NCBI RefSeq assembly: GCF_040958095.1
Contig: NC_091219.1
Location: 24,442,202 to 24,506,201, forward strand
Direction: 5' to 3'
From: Procambarus clarkii
Lineage: Eukaryota; Arthropoda; Malacostraca; Decapoda; Cambaridae
DNA: 64,000 nucleotides
Below the pieces are notes generated by a model that was not told the origin of the DNA, did no database searches, and worked only from the letters and a program-made list of their open reading frames with translations. Of this stretch, positions 1 through 10,797 are shown piece by piece. Positions within the stretch are counted from its first letter, which is position 1; the number at the start of each line of letters is the position of its first letter. The translations under genes were made by a program, and so were the position numbers.

Positions 1-84
1 AGCCTAAGTAGCATATAGGGGTCACCAGAATATGTATGATACTGCTTGTCACTATGTGACGTGTAGCTTGTGTTCTAACCAACT

Positions 85-235
85 TAAGGAAGGTTTAACC
101 ATTTAGATGCTAGATAAAAAAGATTCAACAATTTAGCTGCTAGATAAAAAAAAGTTCAACCATTTAGCTGCCAGATCAGAAAAAGCTTTACCATTTAAGT
201 GCTAGATCAAAAAATGTTCAACCATTTAGCTTACT
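85..235 (+). repeat. Short degenerate tandem array, about 36-bp unit
   Basis: Four to five imperfect units share the core caaccatttagctgctagat followed by A-rich spacer. The rest of 1-1200 is AT-rich with no supported gene. Confidence 0.7.
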
Positions 236-1199
236 GTGATAAGTTTTTTCTTTATTGCACATTGACTGGTTGTATAATACCCAGTCTGATTTTACTGGGT
301 GGGTTATGAAATTTTATTTCTGTAGCTCCAATAACTACACACACAAAAAAATAATTCTTTGGTACGAATTTAAAGAAAATGAATAACTTTAAAAAATAAA
401 AATAAAACTTGGTTTGCATTTTCAACGTGTAAACCTGTGTTATTTTTTTAGCAATAATGATTAAATATTTTCTAATTTTTTATAGCAAATACTTTTGATT
501 TTCTGTATGGAATTATACTCGTATAAATAATGCCACAGCATATTTACAAATGCACTTACCAACACTGGTGGGCAGTGATGGCAAAATTGTCTTTTGAGCA
601 TGCATTTTTGTGACCTTTTTGGTACTAATTTAGAAATCTGACCTAACATAAATATTCAAGTTATTTCTCAATACTGCCTGACATAAATAAAACTGGGTTG
701 ACACAAGATTTGTATTGTCAATATATTGTATTATTAGGGGTGAACTATTCTGAAAAAAATATTTGGTAATATGCAAAATGGTTCTAGCTATTAGGTAAAA
801 TGAGTGAGAGAAAAAGAGAGATAGAGGGTGTGTGTGTGAGAGAAAGAATGAGAATGAATAATTGGAGTAATATCGTGTATAAAAGGGGAAGAAAAGTTTT
901 TGTTTTTTGCAGGCCTCAACTGTCTTGTAGGTCCAGTTATTTTCCTCAAAACTTCAGTGTGTTATATAATTGCTTGTTATATAAACTGAATAACATATGG
1001 GGAAAGATATTACATTCTGAGATAAGACAAAATTGTATGAATAGCCCACATGCACTCGGGCATGGGTAATGGTGTTCTCCACCATATGCTTCCTTTAAAT
1101 GCACACAAGGAAATCACAATGACATGATCAATGCTAAAAGCATTTTTTAACAATGCTGGGGCTAAACCAGTGACCTAGTTAACAATAGCTGTGGTCCAT

Positions 1200-1385
1200 A
1201 CCACTAGGCCATGACATGGTGCCCAAATCTCAAGAAGCACATAAACTGGAAAAGGTGCAATGGCATGCTACAAAATGACTTTCGGAACTGAAAAACAAAG
1301 AATTACGAGGAAAGACTGGTGGCGTTGAACATGCCAAAACTAGAAGATAGAAGAAAAATGGGAGATATGATCGACCCCGCCTGGG
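1200..1385 (+). mobile_element. LINE reverse-transcriptase C-terminal relic
   Basis: Broken frames read NYEERLVALNMPKLEDRR and then MGDMID. This is the conserved post-palm R-L-x-x-L-x-x-x-x-L-E-x-R-R...G-D-M-I region of CR1/L2-like LINEs. It is a fragment with stops, not functional. Confidence 0.55.
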
Positions 1386-1724
1386 ATGCAACCCAACAAT
1401 GGGCTCAGCCCATCCTCCTGTTTTGGTAGTAGGACAAACCAGAACACGATTTTCTACTTACGTTGCAAAGACAAACTAAACTAACTTAACCTAATCTAAC
1501 CTTCCTAGGCCTAATACACACTATCCGAGATGTAATGACGTAATATAGTACATATGTGTGCTATACTAGGCCTAGGAATACTTGTTTATTTTTTAGCTTA
1601 ATTTTTTTCAGACTATAAAGTGAATAATACAAGCTTAGTACGTCAATGTTTGTACTGTACTATGGTGCACATAGTGACAAAAAGTTCTATCTAAACAGGA
1701 GGATGGGTTGACAAGCCTACTAAC

Positions 1725-1855
1725 TCCAGAGTTCCTACTTACTTGCAGGTTGAACATGTGCATTAGGTGAAAGGAAATGTGTCTAATTATTTCAGTCCCG
1801 CCCTAGATTCGAACCCGGAATTCTTGATTGTCCGTCGAGAACCAACCCGACATTA
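1725..1855 (-). mobile_element. tRNA-derived SINE fragment
   Basis: The stretch attaggtgaaaggaaatgtg followed by a B-box-like ttcgaacccgg read in reverse resembles the copy at 33225-33360. It is old and truncated. Confidence 0.5.
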
Positions 1856-2129
1856 TTAAATAGTGTGGGTTTATGTATAGTTAGGTCTAGCTAGTTTAAG
1901 GTAGGTAAGGTGTTTTGGTTAAGTTTAGAGCATACGTTGTCACTATACGCTGAACGTGAACGAAACACGTTTCGAATCATAACCTCGAACATAACTCGGT
2001 GGCCTATAAGTCCAAATATTGACTTGTGTAGGTTGTATTTGACTTAAACGTTGCGAACCTAACAACCTTTTGTTTTGATGATAGGCTGAAGGGTCTTGGA
2101 GTAAGTACACCTGGCTCCGTTCTTGACTC

Positions 2130-2215
2130 TCAGTCCCACGAGCATTACTTAGTGGGCCTCTGGGCCAGCCAGAGGCTTAGGGCCCGCGCAGGAATTTCCC
2201 TCCTCCCCACCCCCC
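2130..2215 (+). repeat. Interspersed repeat, GC-rich (agaggctt/gggcccgcgcagg)
   Basis: This segment with ttagtgggcc, agaggctt and cccgcgcaggaat is found again inverted at 53050-53122, showing that it is dispersed. Confidence 0.6.
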
Positions 2216-2243
2216 CCACACACACAAAAAATAAGTCCCACGA

Positions 2244-2345
2244 GTTACAGCCCCTTTCCCGTGCCAAGTAAATCCACTGCGGGCTCACCATAGCCCGTGC
2301 TACTTGCAACTTAGTTCCCAGTAGCTGAATCTAAAACAATAGCAA
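2244..2345 (+). mobile_element. SINE-like repeat C (gggctcaccatagcccgtgc)
   Basis: The core has a small hairpin (gggct...agccc) followed by agtagctgaatctaaaacaa, an A/C-rich tail. The same unit recurs at 6014-6160, 43974-44072 and 62574-62644. The last of these has a perfect 13-bp target duplication, which supports retroposition. Confidence 0.65.
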
Positions 2346-2496
2346 CTCTCAGTCGGGGATCCCGGGCGGGACAGAAATTGTTTGGCACATGTCCTTTCAT
2401 CTAATGCCGCTGTTCCCAGACTGAGTCTAAAACTGATATACATAGCCATTTTAACCTATCTTAAATGGTATCCATAGAGTTCTATAGTATCTACTT

Positions 2497-2600
2497 ATAA
2501 ATAAATAAATAAATGTTTATTTAGGTAAGGTACATACATAAAGAGATTTTACAAAGTTTGTTGGTAGAGCTAGTACATACAATGCCTAAAGCCACTGACT
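2497..2600 (+). repeat. Interspersed repeat H with (AAAT)n edge
   Basis: A simple (aaat)n run leads into catacataaagagattttac and gagctagtacatacaatgcc, repeated at 48715-48830. This looks like a retroelement 3' end in reverse orientation. Confidence 0.55.
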
Positions 2601-3227
2601 TTTCATGTTGAATTTTCAAGTGCTTGAGGAGTCGAGTTTGAATCACATACAATAATTCATCCTGAATTGTGGACTTTATTAGTGCTGGTTGTGGTGCTCA
2701 AGCGATCATTTTTTTCGCCAAAAGTTCCAACTTTTGGCTTTTTGTTTGGCAAAAGTTTGGCAACTTTTGGCTACTAAAACCTCTTAAATCTTTTGATAAC
2801 ATTTTTCCTAAGATAAAGGCAACCTGGGTGTGGTGGTATTATATGAAATTAGTATTTAGGAGATAGCAGGTGAAATAATAAAATGGATTCAGGCACCGCC
2901 CAGTCCATTTGATTTGATTCCGCGCCGACGCCAGTGCCGCGCCTTGAGAAGATTCCAACAAGAAATTATTGACCGGGAAATGCTAAAATAGCACTTACAA
3001 GTAATAACGAGTTGTTTATGCAGGTAATGATACTGAAGCATTATATTAAATTAGTTTTAGATGCAAGCTCTTTTACGAAGATTGACTATTAGTGTTTAAT
3101 ATAATACTAGTTAAAACAATAATAACAGATATATTCACTAATTGGTAACGAAGTGTATCCATGCACAGTGTACGATGTTTATCGAGCTAGCCCGTTAACT
3201 GGTATGACATAAATATATCTGAATTTT

Positions 3228-3390
3228 CCTGAGGACCACTAACACAACAACTAACACTAGAGGCCTCGACAAGGACAGGCTTGTCAAAGATCCCCCCATT
3301 TGTCCTGGTGATTTTTATAGTGATGGATTTAACAAATCGGCAGGGTTTTGGCATTACCTGCCTGGAACACGAAAAAGAGATCGAAATACC
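3228..3390 (+). repeat. Interspersed repeat E, copy 1
   Basis: The stretch containing actagaggcctcgacaaggacagg and then ttgtcaaagatccccccattt matches copies at 33826-33990 and 49875-49975. No coding capacity is visible. Confidence 0.55.
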
Positions 3391-3819
3391 TATAGCATTC
3401 CTGAATTTACAAGAGAGCCACTAACAAATATTTTTAAATCAGTCTCATAATAGGGTTGGTTTCCGTTTCCAAATCTGTGATACAGGCTGCTTTGCTTTGT
3501 AGCTAAGCTTGTTAGAAAAAAATGTACAGTGCATGGCTACTTCTAGACTCAGAAATCGCAAGTGAGACTTGTGGTGTTGCATTGTGACCTTTCTCAGTAT
3601 GCAACACCACAGAGTATATTATGCCAATAATATACCCGCTCGAAACTCTCAGTAGCTTACTGAGATGGGTATGTTAAGTCTACGTAATCCACTAATTACA
3701 ATTAATACCTTTTCCCAATGTACAGTTCACACCTTTTCCCTAACCAGTAAGGCATTTAAGAACGAAAATCTTTTAAGACGCTGAATCTTCGACACAGAGC
3801 AGACAGCCAGACTACGACC

Positions 3820-4260
3820 GCATCGAGCTTTTCACGCTCTTGTTCCTGGCACCATCGAGCTCCCACGCTCTTGGCCCCCTCAAGCTCTTGGCCCTCCTTA
3901 AGCTCTCACGCTCTTGGCCCTCCTTAAGTTCTCATGCTCTTGGCCCCCTCGAGCTCCCACGCTCTTGGCCCCCTCGACTCCTCCTCTCTTGGGCTGGACG
4001 GTAGAGCGACGGTCTCGCTTCATGCAGGTTAGCGTTCAATCCCGGACCGTCCAAGTGGTTGGGCACCATTCCTTCCCCCTGTCCCATCCCAAATCCTTAT
4101 CCTGACCCTTTCCCAGTGCTATATAATCGTAATGACTTGGCGCTTTTCTCTGAAAATTCTCTTCCCTTGCCCCCCCTATCGAGCTCCCAAGCTCTTGACC
4201 TCCTCGAGCTCCCACGCTCTCGTCTCGCATCGAGCTCCTCGACTCCAGCTGCATTTAGCT
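3820..4260 (+). repeat. Degenerate 26-bp minisatellite split by a SINE
   Basis: Units of the form cgagctcccacgctcttggc occur from about 3820 to 3985 and resume at 4178-4260. The interruption is the tRNA-derived SINE at 3985-4150. The array is therefore older than the insertion. Confidence 0.75.
3985..4150 (+). mobile_element. tRNA-derived SINE, family B
   Basis: An A-box-like tggacggtagagcgacgg and a B-box-like gcgttcaatccc are followed by a body with caccattccttccccctgtc. A reverse copy of the same family lies at 17530-17740. Confidence 0.75.
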
Positions 4261-4263
4261 CTG

Positions 4264-4440
4264 CTCTGCTCCAGATTGATTGATTGATGAAGATTAAGCC
4301 ACCCAAAAGGTGGCACGAGCATGAATAGCCCGTAAGTGGTGGCCCTTTTGAGCCATTACCAGTATCAAGAGCTGATACTGGAGATCTGTGGAGGTGCGAC
4401 TGCGTCTCTCTGCTCCAGGCTTCGTCGCAACGTTTATGGT
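4264..4440 (-). mobile_element. SINE family D (ATCA-tailed)
   Basis: In reverse orientation the element ends in (atca)n after ggtggcttaatcttcatca. The body contains gtgccacct, and the cgggctattcatgctcgtgc hairpin. It matches 62372-62560 and 62658-62720. Confidence 0.7.
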
Positions 4441-4804
4441 ACTGCCAACAATCGACTACTGTAACCAAGCCTACTAAATAAATATGAAAACCCACTAAAC
4501 ACTGTGTCTCTAATCTACCCAACAACGTAACATAATCGTACGTTACAAACTTATAGTTAGTTGTTTGGACAGTGGGTTGGTTTTTGTATTGAGGCAGGTA
4601 TTTTCTCCCCTGATTCCATGTATGACTAACCATCCTGTGAGATGGGAATATTAGATGAACTTATAACTAGTTTTTGATCTACACTGTGTAATTTTTCATA
4701 TATAATAGGGTAGTAGCACATTGCTGTGTATACCTAAGTTTGTTAATTAAAAAAATCATATCGGGGATGTTGTACAGGCTGCTATCGCGGCGTGTTCACG
4801 GGGG

Positions 4805-5000
4805 TCTGGTAGCTGGGTGAACATCGCGCAGGACTCGTAATTCTGTGGCCCGGGTTTGATTCCCGGACCAGGCAGAAACACATGAGGCAAAGTTTCTTTC
4901 ACCCTGAATGCCCCCTGTTACCTAGCAGTAAATAGGTACCTGGGAGTTAGACAGTTGTTACGGAGCTGCTGCCTGTGTGTGTGTGAAAAAAATAGTAACA
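4805..5000 (+). mobile_element. tRNA-derived SINE, family A
   Basis: An A-box-like region (tagctgggtgaacatcgcgc) and a B-box-like gggtttgattccc are followed by ttctttcaccctgaatgccc and cagtaaataggtacctgg. It ends in a short (gt)n run. Other copies lie at 13896-14128, 39578-39770 and 41098-41271. Confidence 0.8.
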
Positions 5001-5004
5001 TTAG

Positions 5005-5090
5005 TAAAAGGCGGGCCGAAAGAGCAAAGCTCAACCCCCACAAGCACAACTAGATGAATACAACTAGGTGAATACAGGATGAGTGACGTT
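5005..5090 (+). mobile_element. LINE 3'-end fragment (agctcaacccc...caagcacaactag)
   Basis: This 3'-terminal segment reappears after LINE C-terminal coding sequence at 48935-49240 and again at 60245-60312, so it is a LINE tail rather than an independent repeat. Confidence 0.6.
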
Positions 5091-5127
5091 GCACAATAAA
5101 CTAGTCCTCCGGGGTCAAAATTTAAGA

Positions 5128-5235
5128 TAAATTGAAATTGAAATTGAAATAAGTTTATTGAAGTAAAATACACACAAAGGGATGAGGTAGCTCAAGCTAT
5201 TCTCACCCCGTTCAGTACATCGTGTTAATACATAC
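5128..5235 (-). repeat. Interspersed repeat I with (AATTG)n edge
   Basis: A run of aattg units leads into aataagtttattgaagtaaa and gatgaggtagctcaagctat. The simple-repeat edge suggests the 3' end of a minus-oriented retroelement. No ORF. Confidence 0.45.
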
Positions 5236-5635
5236 ATAGATACACATCACAAGCAATAAACGTATTACCGAACATTCTGAGAGATAAACATATACATTTC
5301 CTCCTTTACACAAGTAGTATGGTATCAGACGTACACACAAATACTATTATGACCTAGGTATACTGTATAGACAATTTGCAAGAGACATGTAGATAATTCA
5401 AAAAAAGATTACAGTCTTGGTGCAAAATTCTTGTATCTCTCAAGAATATCATCAACCTTTCTGTTGATTTAAGATAAAAGTAATTAAGAGCTAGTGTGAA
5501 AGCGGGTCGGGTACGGTAGTCGTCGTCTAGGTACGAGGTTTAGGTCTCCTCGACCCGCTAAATTTTGGAACTATTCATAGCGTCGTTACCCGATTACTGA
5601 CGTTAGTATCAGCTACCTTCCCAAATCCCGCCAAA

Positions 5636-5658
5636 ATGGTTCGAGCTACGCAAAAGAC
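5636..5658 (+). CDS. CENPA: CENP-A-like gene, coding exon 1 (23 nt)
   Basis: A tiny first coding exon encodes seven residues plus two bases of the eighth codon. The ATG sits in a good Kozak context (gccaaaATGG) and the exon ends at a consensus GTGAGT donor at 5659. Its phase-2 end is completed by the first base of exon 2 to give threonine. The peptide MVRATQK resembles the start of histone H3. Exon 2 contains no ATG, so an upstream start exon is required, and this is the best one found. Confidence 0.75.
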
Positions 5659-8600
5659 GTGAGTTTGAAGCACTCTGTAAAATTAGCCTTTCACTAAAGA
5701 CCAGTGTTGGCGGTTTGATTAGGTGGTTACCTGAGTTTGTGGCTGAAAAAATGAATTCGCCGCCCGAGCCACAGAGGTGTCGTCTTAAGTTCATGTTTGT
5801 TTACCTCGTTCATTTGCATATCCTCGAGTGTCTGGGATGCCTGGACGGCCAGCAGACCTGGAATTAGAAATGGAAAATGAGGACTTTGGGTTAACGGTCC
5901 TTGGAGAGGCTGGGGAAGGGTCCCTGGCCCAGACAACATGCATGACAAGGTTTGGTCCAACTGTCGTAATCATTCCCACTACCTCGCACGGGCTGGCTAT
6001 GGCTGCATAGTTTGTTGTTATAGATTCAGCTACTCGGAACAAGTTCCAAGTAGCACGGGCTATGATGAGCCCGTAAATTACCTGGTACAGGAGCGGGGCA
6101 AGTAGCATGGGCTATGGTGAACCCGTAGTGGACTTACCTGGCACAGGAGCGGTGCTGAATGTGCTGTATGAGCTTCTGTAAATGATGCATAGTAAATGGA
6201 CGGATAGTAAATGAACACAATTAAATATCATCTCATCTTGCAACATTTCTTCAACTTTTTGGAATATTTATCAGTTATACATGACAATTAATTTTAAGCA
6301 CTTCAAAAAAATAAAAAAATATAGAGTATATTTCAAAATAATAATTTAAATTAAAGGTAACTGCCTGGTTGCCGGATCAGTCCGGCAACCAGGAGGCCTG
6401 GTCGACGACCGGGGCCACGGGGACGCTAAGCCCCGGAAGCACCTCAAGGTAACCTCAAGGTAAGGTACATACACATGCTTAAAACTTGTAGTTGTTAATT
6501 GTAAGGTTTTGTTTTAAAACATTTGTGTTTATTATTATTTTGTGCACTTACAGTAAACAGTACTACATTCTTCAAAAAATGTGTTGATTTTTATTATGAG
6601 TTAAGTTAGATTTTAAAATCTGTGTGGAAACTGTCTCCTTTACAAAGTGAGTTGTAGGTTATACCATTCTTGATGCACCACTACACAAATACTTGCCACT
6701 AGATACTAAGTCCCCTAGATACACAACTTTACGCAGTTCGATGCAAGAAGTTTCCAGAGCATGCTGTACTGAAGTAAATTTACAGTACGGTATAGAAATA
6801 TCATGGGTCAACTGCGTCACATAACAATTAGGTTAGGCTAGAATTAGTTTACTTTTATTATACAGTACTGTATTAGGGTTGGTTAGGTTTAGTGACTTGC
6901 AAACAGGCGACTCTCCATTACCATTTTTCTCCCGGAAACGGAAAATAATGATTTAATCCATTTAATTAACCTAACAGTGGCCGAATCATTTAGCCTTTGA
7001 CTTGCCAAATCAGTTACTGTTTTGGCAAGTTCAAACTTTGGCCCTGTTACTCATCCTGTAACTTAGGAAATTACAGTACAGGTATATAACGTATAAAATT
7101 TTTTTTTTTAGAAAGACGAAAATAATAACTTCTACACCAAAAAAAGGTGCGAGAGAACCAATATCAACACCAGCAGGCCTGACTCCATCTACAAAGCGCA
7201 GGAAGTCTAACAGCTTTTATCGTAAAAAAGTGAGTTAATTTTGGTTAATTTAATAATGGTTACTTTGCATTTGCTAATTTTGCATATGCATGTATGCTTC
7301 TTAAGCTGGTGGGTAGCTCCTGACACACCATCTGACTATTAAAATATATTTTCCAACAACCGTTTCAATACAAATATATGATTTGTGCAACATAATCTAC
7401 CTCGAAATCCACCATATTTCTTAACAGTTACATAGGCATGCTATTGCTTCATTCACTACAGTACAGTATTATCCCCATTTCTTCCGACATACACTCCCTG
7501 CCTCTTCTCAACACCATTTCCTCATCTCCCTGATCACACGCACACTTATCCCTGTCTCCTCCATCCCTAACCACCCATGCCTTTTCCTCATCTCCTTCGT
7601 CACTGCTCAAACTCTTACCCCCGCCCACACACACCCTACCCTTGTCTCCTTCCTCCCTGCCCATATGATCATTTCTCCAGTCTCCTCCCTTCCTGGCCAC
7701 ACACACACATACACAGGGAATTGGTGGGGGAATTTTCCCCCATCTCTTCCCTTAATGGCCTTACACACCTTTCAACATGTCCTTCTCTCTTGCCCACACA
7801 TGTCCTTCTCTCGTCTCCTTCCTCCTTGTCCCCACATAGTGTCTTTTTCCCTACCCTATCCACACACTTTCCCCCCCCCCCATCAATGTAACCGAAAGAT
7901 TGTCCAGAATGCAAATCTCTCATCTAAACACATGTTTTGAAAATCAGTATGTACAGTATATGCTTAGAAATAGTTAAAAAAAAATTGACAAAGTAATATT
8001 ATAAGCAGATAGTTACTGAAACAATTAATTCATATCTAATTTCTTACTCAGTCCAAGACCCCCAAGAGCCCTGTTGAGCAGAAGCGAAAGCACCGGTTTC
8101 GTCCTGGAACAGTTGCCTTGCAGGAAATCCGCCATTACCAGAAAGGAGCAGGACTCTTGGTCCCAAAATTGCCATTTTCTCGACTCATCCGGGAGGTCTT
8201 GAATGAGCAGGGCAAGGAATACAGGTTTGTTCTTAAATATTATTTCAATTTCACTCGAGGTGCTGTAACTCGTCAAAATACTGTACTGTAAAATAAATGT
8301 CTTATTTTGCACGTCATTACCACTGTACGGAAAAATATCTATACAGTACTATAATTCCCACATCTGTTTTCTGAAATGTAGGTACAGGTACAGTGTAACC
8401 TTGATTAGGTGAACTACTGGATTTGGAACCAGCCCCAATTTGTTGGAGTGAGGGATTTGTTGCAACCAGAGGCAATTATGTAATGCATTTTTATAGTATA
8501 AATTGAGAATAATTCATTGTTATATACAGTACTACTAAACTGTACAACAATAAATCATACTGTATCATTATATACCTTAGAAAAGGCATACTGTATACAG

Positions 8601-10797
8601 TACGTGTATTTTGCTAGACTCCTCTTGAGGCACCACTTGTAATTATAAACACCTTGTGTGTGACTGTTACAACGGATGTGTCAGTAACTGTAAACAAACA
8701 TTGCTACCCCCCCCCCCTACCTTGCTGGATACCAATCTGAGGGAGGGAGGGGGGAGGCTTTAAGTGAGGGAGAGAGGCAGTGAAGGAGAAAGGCAGTGAG
8801 GGAAGGAGACAGTGAGGGAGGGTGATTTCAATGAGGAAAATTTTAATTTATATCTCAAATGAAGGAAATTTAACATTTTATCCTGTGGCATGATGTGAAA
8901 TATTTCCACCAGTGTGTGAACCGTCCCAACATTATAAGCAAATGCGCACATCCCCCATTTCGGTGAACCAAAATTCGTCGAGTTGAGCGAATAAATCCGG
9001 CCTGAAAAGTGTGCGTCTTAACCGGAGATTTACTGAATCGAGGTTGTACTGTATTTGTGGAACACAGTCAGCATTATTGTCCTACAGGAGTTTGCCCACA
9101 GTGTTCACAACACCATGTATCCTACCAGCTACATAACAATGTTGGCCAGGAGAGTTATGTAGCCCTCTATGCACACACAGTTGAACATGATTACCATACC
9201 ATTGGTAATCACAGTTGAACATGATGGTATTCATGTTCATGGCCAAGGGGGGGAGGGGAGAGGGTCTCCAGCAACACGCTGGCAGGGGGATGTCTCCAGC
9301 AACACGCTGGCAGGGGAAGTGGGGGGGGGGTTCCAGCAACACGCTGGCATGGGGAGTCTCCAGCAACACACTAGTAGGTTTCCACACACAGGCTTCAATT
9401 ATAACAAGCCTTATCAGACGGATATTAATCCTATCTTGTAACTCAACTTGGCCATCCAGGGATACATCAGTTCAATCACCAGTACTTCACTAAGTATCAC
9501 AGACAAATCACAGTCTACACAAACTCGCCCGCGTGTTCCCACTGGAACACGTCTTTAGTTCAGGACTGCCCTGGGTGAACTGATTCCTGTCGACCTAGGT
9601 ACCACCCACATCTCTTCTGAGTAAAAGATGAATAGTAAGAAGGAAACTACACAAGGGTCAATAAGATGACAGCCTTCCACCAGGGCACAGAAAATGGGGT
9701 CGGGTGTGCTCAACAGGTGGTGTTGACATAATCATACCGCCCTTCCTAAAAGAATTGGGGTTGGGTGCTCTCAACAGACGACATCAACGTCGTCACACAC
9801 TTAATGGACCAAATCTGTTACACTGCTGCTTGACCATTTTTTGCGCTCACTTGAGTTTGGCTATTGGCAGAGTATGTCCCATCAGTCCTTTCATTGTATG
9901 CCTTGGTACAGGTATAGTAGGGTGGTATCTTGAGTGCCTTCTGGTCTGCTGGGTTCTGGTTGTCTCTGTCTTATAGTCTTTACCCTCTGGTGTCTTGGTG
10001 GCCTACTACACCATCTCCTCTGCTCAGCAGTATTAGTCGAGGCCATACTTGCAGTGCCCTGTTCTTACAAAGGGTCTCTTAATTATTATGGTGAGTTCTG
10101 AAGCCTCACTTGAGTCTGGATAAGTTGCTTCTCCATGAGATCATTCCTTCTCCTGCATTCTGGTTAGATCAGTGTATCACAGTTTCTCCAGGTGGTTTCG
10201 AGCACCTGTATCTAGGTTTGTTTGCCTGGTTCTCTGGAATTGCCCATTGGCATACATTCCTTCCTGCATTGCCAGTTTGAAGCCTCTCGTGTACTACTAT
10301 TAGGCTTTAAAGTTTGGTCAATTGGCCCTTGAATCTTTTCCCGTCTGATTTCTCTGATACAGTATTACAGGTACTTCTTCGTCTTCAAGTGATTTGCATT
10401 AACTCCTCAAGGAAAGACAAAAATGTGCAAATTTATAAATGGAAATAGTTTATGAAATACCCTGTACAGTATTTGAAGAATTAAAAGTTTGTGTAACAGT
10501 TACTTATTTAAGGTTAAAAAGTTCTATGTATTTGGCATGATTTTACCTTATTAATTTAAAGTGTATCTCTGGAATCTAATGTGAAATTCTTTGCCATTTT
10601 ATTATAAAACGTGTATAAAAAGGTATCCTTTCCTTTACAGAATCCAGACCTTAGCACTAATGGCTCTTCAAGAAGCAGCCGAGTGTTATATTATTGGATT
10701 GTTGGAAATGGCTAACTTATGCTCCATTCATGCCAAAAGAGTAACCATATACCCTCAGGATATGAAGTTGGTTCGTCGTATTAGAGGAGATTGCTGA
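5636..10797 (+). CDS. CENPA: Centromeric histone H3 variant (CENP-A/CenH3-like), four exons
   Basis: Joined coding exons 5636-5658, 7112-7229, 8052-8224 and 10641-10797 give 471 nt, 156 residues plus stop. All introns are GT/AG and phases match (2, 0, 2). Residues 1-60 are a basic tail with an H3-like start, five S/T-P sites and a KRRK basic patch at 36-39. Residues 61-156 are a histone H3 fold: [10 protein letters not shown] at 61-70 (alpha-N), [10 protein letters not shown] at 86-95, [10 protein letters not shown] at 110-119 in alpha-2, IHAKRVT at 134-140, and RRIRG near the C-terminus. It is too divergent, and too intron-rich, for a replication H3. QEAAE and KLPFSRL resemble CENP-A more than canonical H3 (QEASE, KLPFQRL). 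Known role of the family: replaces H3 in centromeric nucleosomes and nucleates the kinetochore. Oddities: loop 1 has the same length as H3 (many CENP-As are longer), a proline occupies the position of the usual arginine before KLPF, and the C-terminus is very short. The alternative is another divergent H3 variant. H3-fold identity is near certain, the centromeric role is inferred. Confidence 0.85.
6014..6160 (-). mobile_element. SINE-like repeat C, two partial reverse copies
   Basis: Within CENP-A intron 1, two adjacent reverse copies carry gcacgggctatggtgaaccc and ggtacaggagcgg. Family as at 2244-2345. Confidence 0.6.
6361..6468 (+). mobile_element. SINE family A, 3' tail only
   Basis: The tail contains aggcctggtcgacgaccggg and ggacgctaagccccgg, ending in a duplicated cctcaaggtaa. 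The tRNA-related head is absent. It sits in CENP-A intron 1. Confidence 0.65.
7112..7229 (+). CDS. CENPA: CENP-A-like gene, exon 2 (N-terminal tail)
   Basis: The exon follows a run of T ending in AG (7110-7111) and stops before GTGAGT at 7230. It encodes residues 9-47, rich in K, R, S, T and P, with TSTP, ISTP and [10 protein letters not shown] motifs. These look like proline-directed kinase sites and an RRKS basophilic (Aurora-type) site, as seen in other CENP-A tails; this is inference. Confidence 0.8.
7470..7880 (+). repeat. Pyrimidine-rich degenerate minisatellite in CENP-A intron 2
   Basis: Irregular units built from tctcctccctgcccacacac recur every 30-40 bp. Overlapping ORFs here are low-complexity artefacts. 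Confidence 0.6.
8052..8224 (+). CDS. CENPA: CENP-A-like gene, exon 3 (histone fold, first half)
   Basis: The acceptor is TTCTTACTCAG at 8041-8051 and the donor is GTTTGT at 8225. It encodes residues 48-104 and two bases of R105: end of tail, alpha-N helix, alpha-1 and loop 1. Two more S/T-P sites (KTP, KSP) precede the fold. This is the exon that most clearly marks the protein as an H3-family member. Confidence 0.92.
8391..9051. mobile_element. pogo/Tc1-like MITE in CENP-A intron 3
   Basis: The element starts CAGTGTAACCTTGATTAGGT and ends with the inverse of CAGTACAACCTCGATTCAGT. It has TA on each side (8389-8390 and 9052-9053). About 17 of 23 terminal bases match. It has no transposase. The same terminus occurs at 22668-22735. 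Confidence 0.65.
9238..9372 (+). repeat. Minisatellite, 4 units (ctccagcaacacgctggca)
   Basis: Four copies of a 30-37 bp unit with G-rich spacers lie in CENP-A intron 3. The cagcaacacgctgg core is itself partly palindromic. Confidence 0.75.
10641..10797 (+). CDS. CENPA: CENP-A-like gene, exon 4 (histone fold, second half, stop)
   Basis: The acceptor is TTTCCTTTACAG ending at 10640 and the stop is TGA at 10795-10797. It encodes residues 106-156: alpha-2, loop 2, alpha-3 and a very short C-terminal tail ending RIRGDC. The CATD-equivalent region (loop 1/alpha-2) spans the exon 3/4 junction. Confidence 0.92.

Noticed and set aside
5828-6010. 60-codon ORF in CENP-A intron 1 as an alternative exon
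   Set aside because: It overlaps antisense ORFs, runs towards repeat C, and phases do not link it to exon 2; exon 1 to exon 2 already joins perfectly.
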